Shown in pieces: positions 61,243 to 64,000 of a stretch of DNA of 64,000 nt; within the stretch, counting starts at the first letter, position 1, and each line of letters opens with the position of its first letter. The notes beneath the pieces are model-generated. The model saw nothing but the letters and a program-made list of their open reading frames with translations. It was not told the origin of the DNA and did not search any database. Source of the DNA: Devosia subaequoris (GTDB lineage Bacteria > Pseudomonadota > Alphaproteobacteria > Rhizobiales > Devosiaceae); assembly GCF_014197055.1 (NCBI RefSeq), contig NZ_JACIEW010000004.1, positions 186,001-250,000 of the forward strand, read 5' to 3'. A program made the translations under genes and the position numbers.

Positions 61243-63026
61243 GCGTCAGGTGTCTCCAGCTCTACCCATTCGGCCCGGATCAGCCCGCGCACCGAATTGC
61301 CCAGCCAGATTGCATCGGCGATGTGCAGATCGGCAACCCCGAGCACACGCTCTTCTGCCCTGTTCGCAGCGATCAGCTCGGCGCGCAGCGTGCCGGGCAG
61401 GACCCCTGAGTCGAGGGGCGGAGTGAATAATCGTCCCTCGCGCTCGATGAACAGGTTGGTGAACGAGCCCTCGGTCAATTCGCCCCGCTCATTGGTGAAG
61501 ACCAGTTCGTCCATACCATGCGTCTCATGCGCCCTTTGGCGGGGCACATCGTAAAAGGCACGATTGGTGGTCTTGTGGGCCAGCCAGATATTGTCGGATT
61601 GAAGAACTTCGTCCGCTATGGCGAAGCGGAATTTTTCCGGGGTCGGCGGCAGGGGCACCGCGCCGAGGTCGAGGCCGTCTTCAGACAGGGTCAGCCGCAC
61701 CCGCATCGGTTCGGTCCAGTCCAGGGCACGCTCGGCCAAATAGGCCAGCACCTTCTCGCGCGTCACCGTCAGGTTGAAATAGGCCCCCGAAGCAATCAAA
61801 CGGTCCAGATGCCGCTCCAGCAGCACATAGCCATCGTCTGGCGTCCATTTGAAAGTTTCGATCAGGGTGACCGGCGGGGCGGGATCAGACAGAAAGTTCA
61901 ATTTGAGCAGGGCCTCCTCGTATTCATCGCGCGCCTCTGAATCCGCGACGATACCGCCGCCAATGCCAATCTCGCCGCGCCCTTGGCTGTCGATCACCGC
62001 GGTCCGAATGGCCACGTTGAAGGCGAAATCACCGTTCGGCGCCAAATAGCCGATTGACCCGGTATAGAGTCCGCGCGGGCTCGCTTCGAGGGCGTGGATG
62101 ATTTCCATCGCCCGCAATTTCGGCGCGCCGGTGATCGAGCCGCACGGGAAGAGATTTTCCAGCACCTCAACAAAGTCCACGCCCGGACGCCTTCGCGCCC
62201 TGATGCCCGAGGTCATGGTGTGCAGGCTGCGATAAGTCTCCACCGAGAACAGGTCTGTCACCTCGACCGAGCCGATCTCGGCAATGCGGGCAAGATCGTT
62301 GCGCAGCAGGTCAACGATCATCAGGTTTTCAGCGCGGTTCTTTTCATCGGCGGCCAGCGCTGCCCGGCCCGCATCGTCTTCGCTGACCGTCCGCCCGCGC
62401 CGCAGCGTGCCCTTCATCGGTCGGGCGCCAAGGACATTTTTGACAGAGGAAACGAAAAGCTCGGGCGAGCGGGAGAGCACATGGTGATCCCCGGCATTGA
62501 GATAGGCGCCGTATGCAGTGTGCTGGCTCTGGGCCAGACGGCGATAGAGACCGAGCGGATCGCCCTCGAGTTCAAACTGCGCCTTGAAGGTGAGGTTGAC
62601 CTGATAGCTGTCGCCGGCGGCAATCAGCGCCTTGACCTGCTCAAAGGGCTTTTCATAGTCCGCAAAGCTGGGGATGGGACTGACAGCAATGGCCTGACCA
62701 TCAGGCGCCTCGGCCAAAATCTGCTGCACCTGGTCGACCCCGAGCCGCTGTGGTGCTGGGTAAAGTCCGAACCAGAGCAGCGGGGTCTTGCTGCGTTCGG
62801 GGAGAAGCGCTTCAAGCCGCTCCTCAAACACAAAGCCCAGCTCATAAGCGAAATAACCAGCAGCCCACAGCCCGTTCCGACCGGCCTCGGCGATTCGCGC
62901 AAGGGCCGCTCTTGCCTCGGCGGCGCTATGCGCCACCAGCACCTCGCGCGGGGCGCTGAACAGCAGATTCTGGCCCTCAGGGGCAAGATTGTCATGCAGC
63001 AATAGGGTGCCGGGCGTCGTCATCAT
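61239..63026 (-). CDS. pabB: Fused aminodeoxychorismate synthase component I and aminodeoxychorismate lyase
   Basis: A single 595-residue protein joins PabB (about 1-385) and PabC (about 390-595), two steps of p-aminobenzoate synthesis for folate. The chorismate-binding half has VTDLFSVETYRSLHTM, FPCGSITGAPKLRAMEII (about 295-312) and RGLYTGSIGYLAP. The PLP class IV half has the PLP-site and active-site regions DELVFTNERGELTEGSFTN (about 510-528). The glutamine amidotransferase PabA is not adjacent. Two ATGs begin the frame (MMTTPG); either may be used. Confidence 0.94.
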   Translation of the reverse strand: MMTTPGTLLLHDNLAPEGQNLLFSAPREVLVAHSAAEARAALARIAEAGRNGLWAAGYFAYELGFVFEERLEALLPERSKTPLLWFGLYPAPQRLGVDQVQQILAEAPDGQAIAVSPIPSFADYEKPFEQVKALIAAGDSYQVNLTFKAQFELEGDPLGLYRRLAQSQHTAYGAYLNAGDHHVLSRSPELFVSSVKNVLGARPMKGTLRRGRTVSEDDAGRAALAADEKNRAENLMIVDLLRNDLARIAEIGSVEVTDLFSVETYRSLHTMTSGIRARRRPGVDFVEVLENLFPCGSITGAPKLRAMEIIHALEASPRGLYTGSIGYLAPNGDFAFNVAIRTAVIDSQGRGEIGIGGGIVADSEARDEYEEALLKLNFLSDPAPPVTLIETFKWTPDDGYVLLERHLDRLIASGAYFNLTVTREKVLAYLAERALDWTEPMRVRLTLSEDGLDLGAVPLPPTPEKFRFAIADEVLQSDNIWLAHKTTNRAFYDVPRQRAHETHGMDELVFTNERGELTEGSFTNLFIEREGRLFTPPLDSGVLPGTLRAELIAANRAEERVLGVADLHIADAIWLGNSVRGLIRAEWVELETPDA

Positions 63027-63115
63027 GCGCTCTTAGGCGGTTTGTCCGCCGGGGGGAATCATCGAATGCGGACAGGCGCTTTATCGGGCATGCAGGAAAT
63101 TCAGCAAGACGCGCG

Positions 63116-63145
63116 CTTGAAGCGTCAATGACACCCCCCTATATA
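63116..63145 (+). promoter_or_regulatory. RpoH (heat-shock) type promoter of dnaK
   Basis: CTTGAAG (63116-63122) and CCCCTATATA (63136-63145), 13 bases apart, match the sigma-32 consensus CTTGAAA-N11-15-CCCCATNT. It lies 123 bases before the dnaK start. No CIRCE inverted repeat is visible. Confidence 0.8.
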
Positions 63146-63154
63146 CGCCCCGAG

Positions 63155-63168
63155 GCCCCGCAAGGGGC
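63155..63168 (+). other. Short hairpin in the dnaK leader
   Basis: GCCCC, loop GCAA (a stable GNRA tetraloop), GGGGC, immediately after the predicted transcription start. It may protect the 5' end of the mRNA. Confidence 0.5.
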
Positions 63169-63267
63169 GATTTTATAACCTATGAGGGACCCCGGCCCAT
63201 CGGGCCAGGAAGCTGCTTTCCTTGAGAGGGCTTTAAATCGCGGGTTCGCTGAGAAAGAGGCAGAGTA

Positions 63268-64000
63268 ATGGCTAAAGTCATCGGTATCGACCTGGGTACT
63301 ACCAATAGCTGCGTTGCCGTCATGGACGGCACCAATCCCAAGGTGATTGAAAACGCTGAAGGCGCGCGGACCACTCCGTCCATGGTTGCCTTCTCCAAGG
63401 ATGGCGAGCGTCTGGTTGGCCAGCCGGCCAAGCGCCAGGCCGTCACCAATCCAGAAAACACCCTGTTTGCCGTCAAGCGCTTGATCGGCCGCCGCTACGA
63501 CGACAAGGTCGTGGCCAAGGACAAGGACCTGGTGCCCTTCAAGATCACCAAGGCCGACAATGGCGATGCGTGGGTGGAAGCCTCGGGCGAGAAGTATTCG
63601 CCGTCGCAGATTTCCGCCATGGTGCTGCAGAAGATGAAGGAAACCGCCGAGAGCTATCTCGGTGAGACCGTCACGCAGGCTGTGATCACCGTTCCGGCCT
63701 ACTTCAATGACAGCCAGCGCCAGGCCACCAAGGACGCAGGCAAGATTGCCGGCCTTGAAGTGCTGCGCATCATCAACGAGCCGACCGCAGCGGCCCTCGC
63801 CTATGGCCTGGACAAAAAGAATTCGGGCACCATCGCGGTCTATGACCTTGGTGGCGGTACCTTCGACGTCTCGATCCTGGAGATCGGCGATGGCGTGTTC
63901 GAGGTGAAGTCCACCAATGGTGATACGTTCCTGGGCGGTGAAGACTTCGACATGCGTCTGGTCGACTATCTGGCCGACGAGTTCAAGAAAGAGCAGGGCA
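63268..64000 (+). CDS. dnaK: Molecular chaperone DnaK (Hsp70), 3'-truncated by window edge
   Basis: Only the first 244 codons are visible. The protein starts [19 protein letters not shown], the canonical DnaK ATPase phosphate-1 motif. [15 protein letters not shown] (about 169-183) and [16 protein letters not shown] (about 191-206) follow. GAAAGAGGCAGAG precedes the ATG. Expression is probably driven by the RpoH-type promoter upstream. dnaJ would be expected beyond the window. Confidence 0.97.
   Translation, partial: MAKVIGIDLGTTNSCVAVMDGTNPKVIENAEGARTTPSMVAFSKDGERLVGQPAKRQAVTNPENTLFAVKRLIGRRYDDKVVAKDKDLVPFKITKADNGDAWVEASGEKYSPSQISAMVLQKMKETAESYLGETVTQAVITVPAYFNDSQRQATKDAGKIAGLEVLRIINEPTAAALAYGLDKKNSGTIAVYDLGGGTFDVSILEIGDGVFEVKSTNGDTFLGGEDFDMRLVDYLADEFKKEQG

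Noticed and set aside
63027..63267. CIRCE element upstream of dnaK
   Set aside because: No TTAGCACTC-N9-GAGTGCTAA dyad is present; an RpoH-type promoter is seen instead.
1..64000. CRISPR arrays, IS elements, integrases, toxin-antitoxin or known defence genes
   Set aside because: None found: no regularly spaced repeats and no transposase, integrase, nuclease-toxin or Cas motifs among the frames.

Overview
The window is a 64-kb, GC-rich stretch of alphaproteobacterial chromosome. Gene content and order point to Hyphomicrobiales (Rhizobiales), most likely a Devosia-like organism. Supporting signs are a mutS-glnD-murJ-trpS-usp-nifU run, a tsaB-rimI-fur-plsC run, an Irr-type iron control box, a ScfR-type regulator beside isocitrate lyase, a LOV histidine kinase, and interspersed palindromic repeats of the kind common in this order. 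The assignment is inference from gene families; no 16S or database comparison was possible. I see no phage, transposase, IS element, integron, CRISPR array or plasmid backbone. No stretch over 300 bases lacks a gene; the larger gaps (1552-1772, 8086-8300, 12957-13134, 20976-21221, 63027-63267) are described under their repeats, promoters or hairpins.

Layout. 1-3.1 kb: 3' part of a family 3 glycosidase, a tandem palindromic repeat, and pncB. 3.2-6.2 kb: a small unknown protein behind a hairpin-rich leader, a small membrane protein, then plsC-fur-rimI-tsaB on the minus strand. 6.3-9.3 kb: lnt, a tRNA-Leu(CAG) gene, and an NDUFA9-like dehydrogenase. 9.5-15.1 kb: a PadR regulator, a tripartite tricarboxylate transporter operon (tctCBA) ending in a TetR gene, and a TSUP permease. 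15.2-18.6 kb: a three-gene sugar-type cassette (Gfo/Idh/MocA dehydrogenase, DUF993 aldolase-fold protein, TIM-barrel isomerase) with its own promoter and operator-like palindrome; its pathway is unknown. 18.6-30.8 kb: housekeeping genes on the minus strand (DUF2147, RNA methyltransferase, nifU, usp, trpS, murJ, glnD, mutS, DUF2189).

30.9-41.1 kb: metY, then a pentose block with a GH43 beta-xylosidase, an orphan blue-light LOV histidine kinase, xylA-xylB, a LacI regulator, aldose 1-epimerase and a WYL regulator. Beta-xylosidase, mutarotase, isomerase and kinase would together turn xylo-oligosaccharide ends into xylulose 5-phosphate; no xylose transporter is present. 41.1-45.6 kb: a ScfR/RamB-like regulator divergent from a small unknown gene and isocitrate lyase (glyoxylate shunt), then cyclopropane fatty acid synthase.

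45.6-60.5 kb is dominated by envelope and maintenance functions: nudix, comM, GH25 lysozyme lipoprotein, SPFH-NfeD pair, outer-membrane barrel, divergent galU/galE, MltB-type transglycosylase, SGNH hydrolase, a 37-residue membrane peptide, MarC, and the conserved rsmI-yraN-gshB operon divergent from an LpoA-like lipoprotein. 60.6-64 kb: pncA overlapping a fused pabB-pabC, then the start of dnaK behind a heat-shock (RpoH-type) promoter. Both NAD-salvage genes pncA and pncB occur here, but 60 kb apart.
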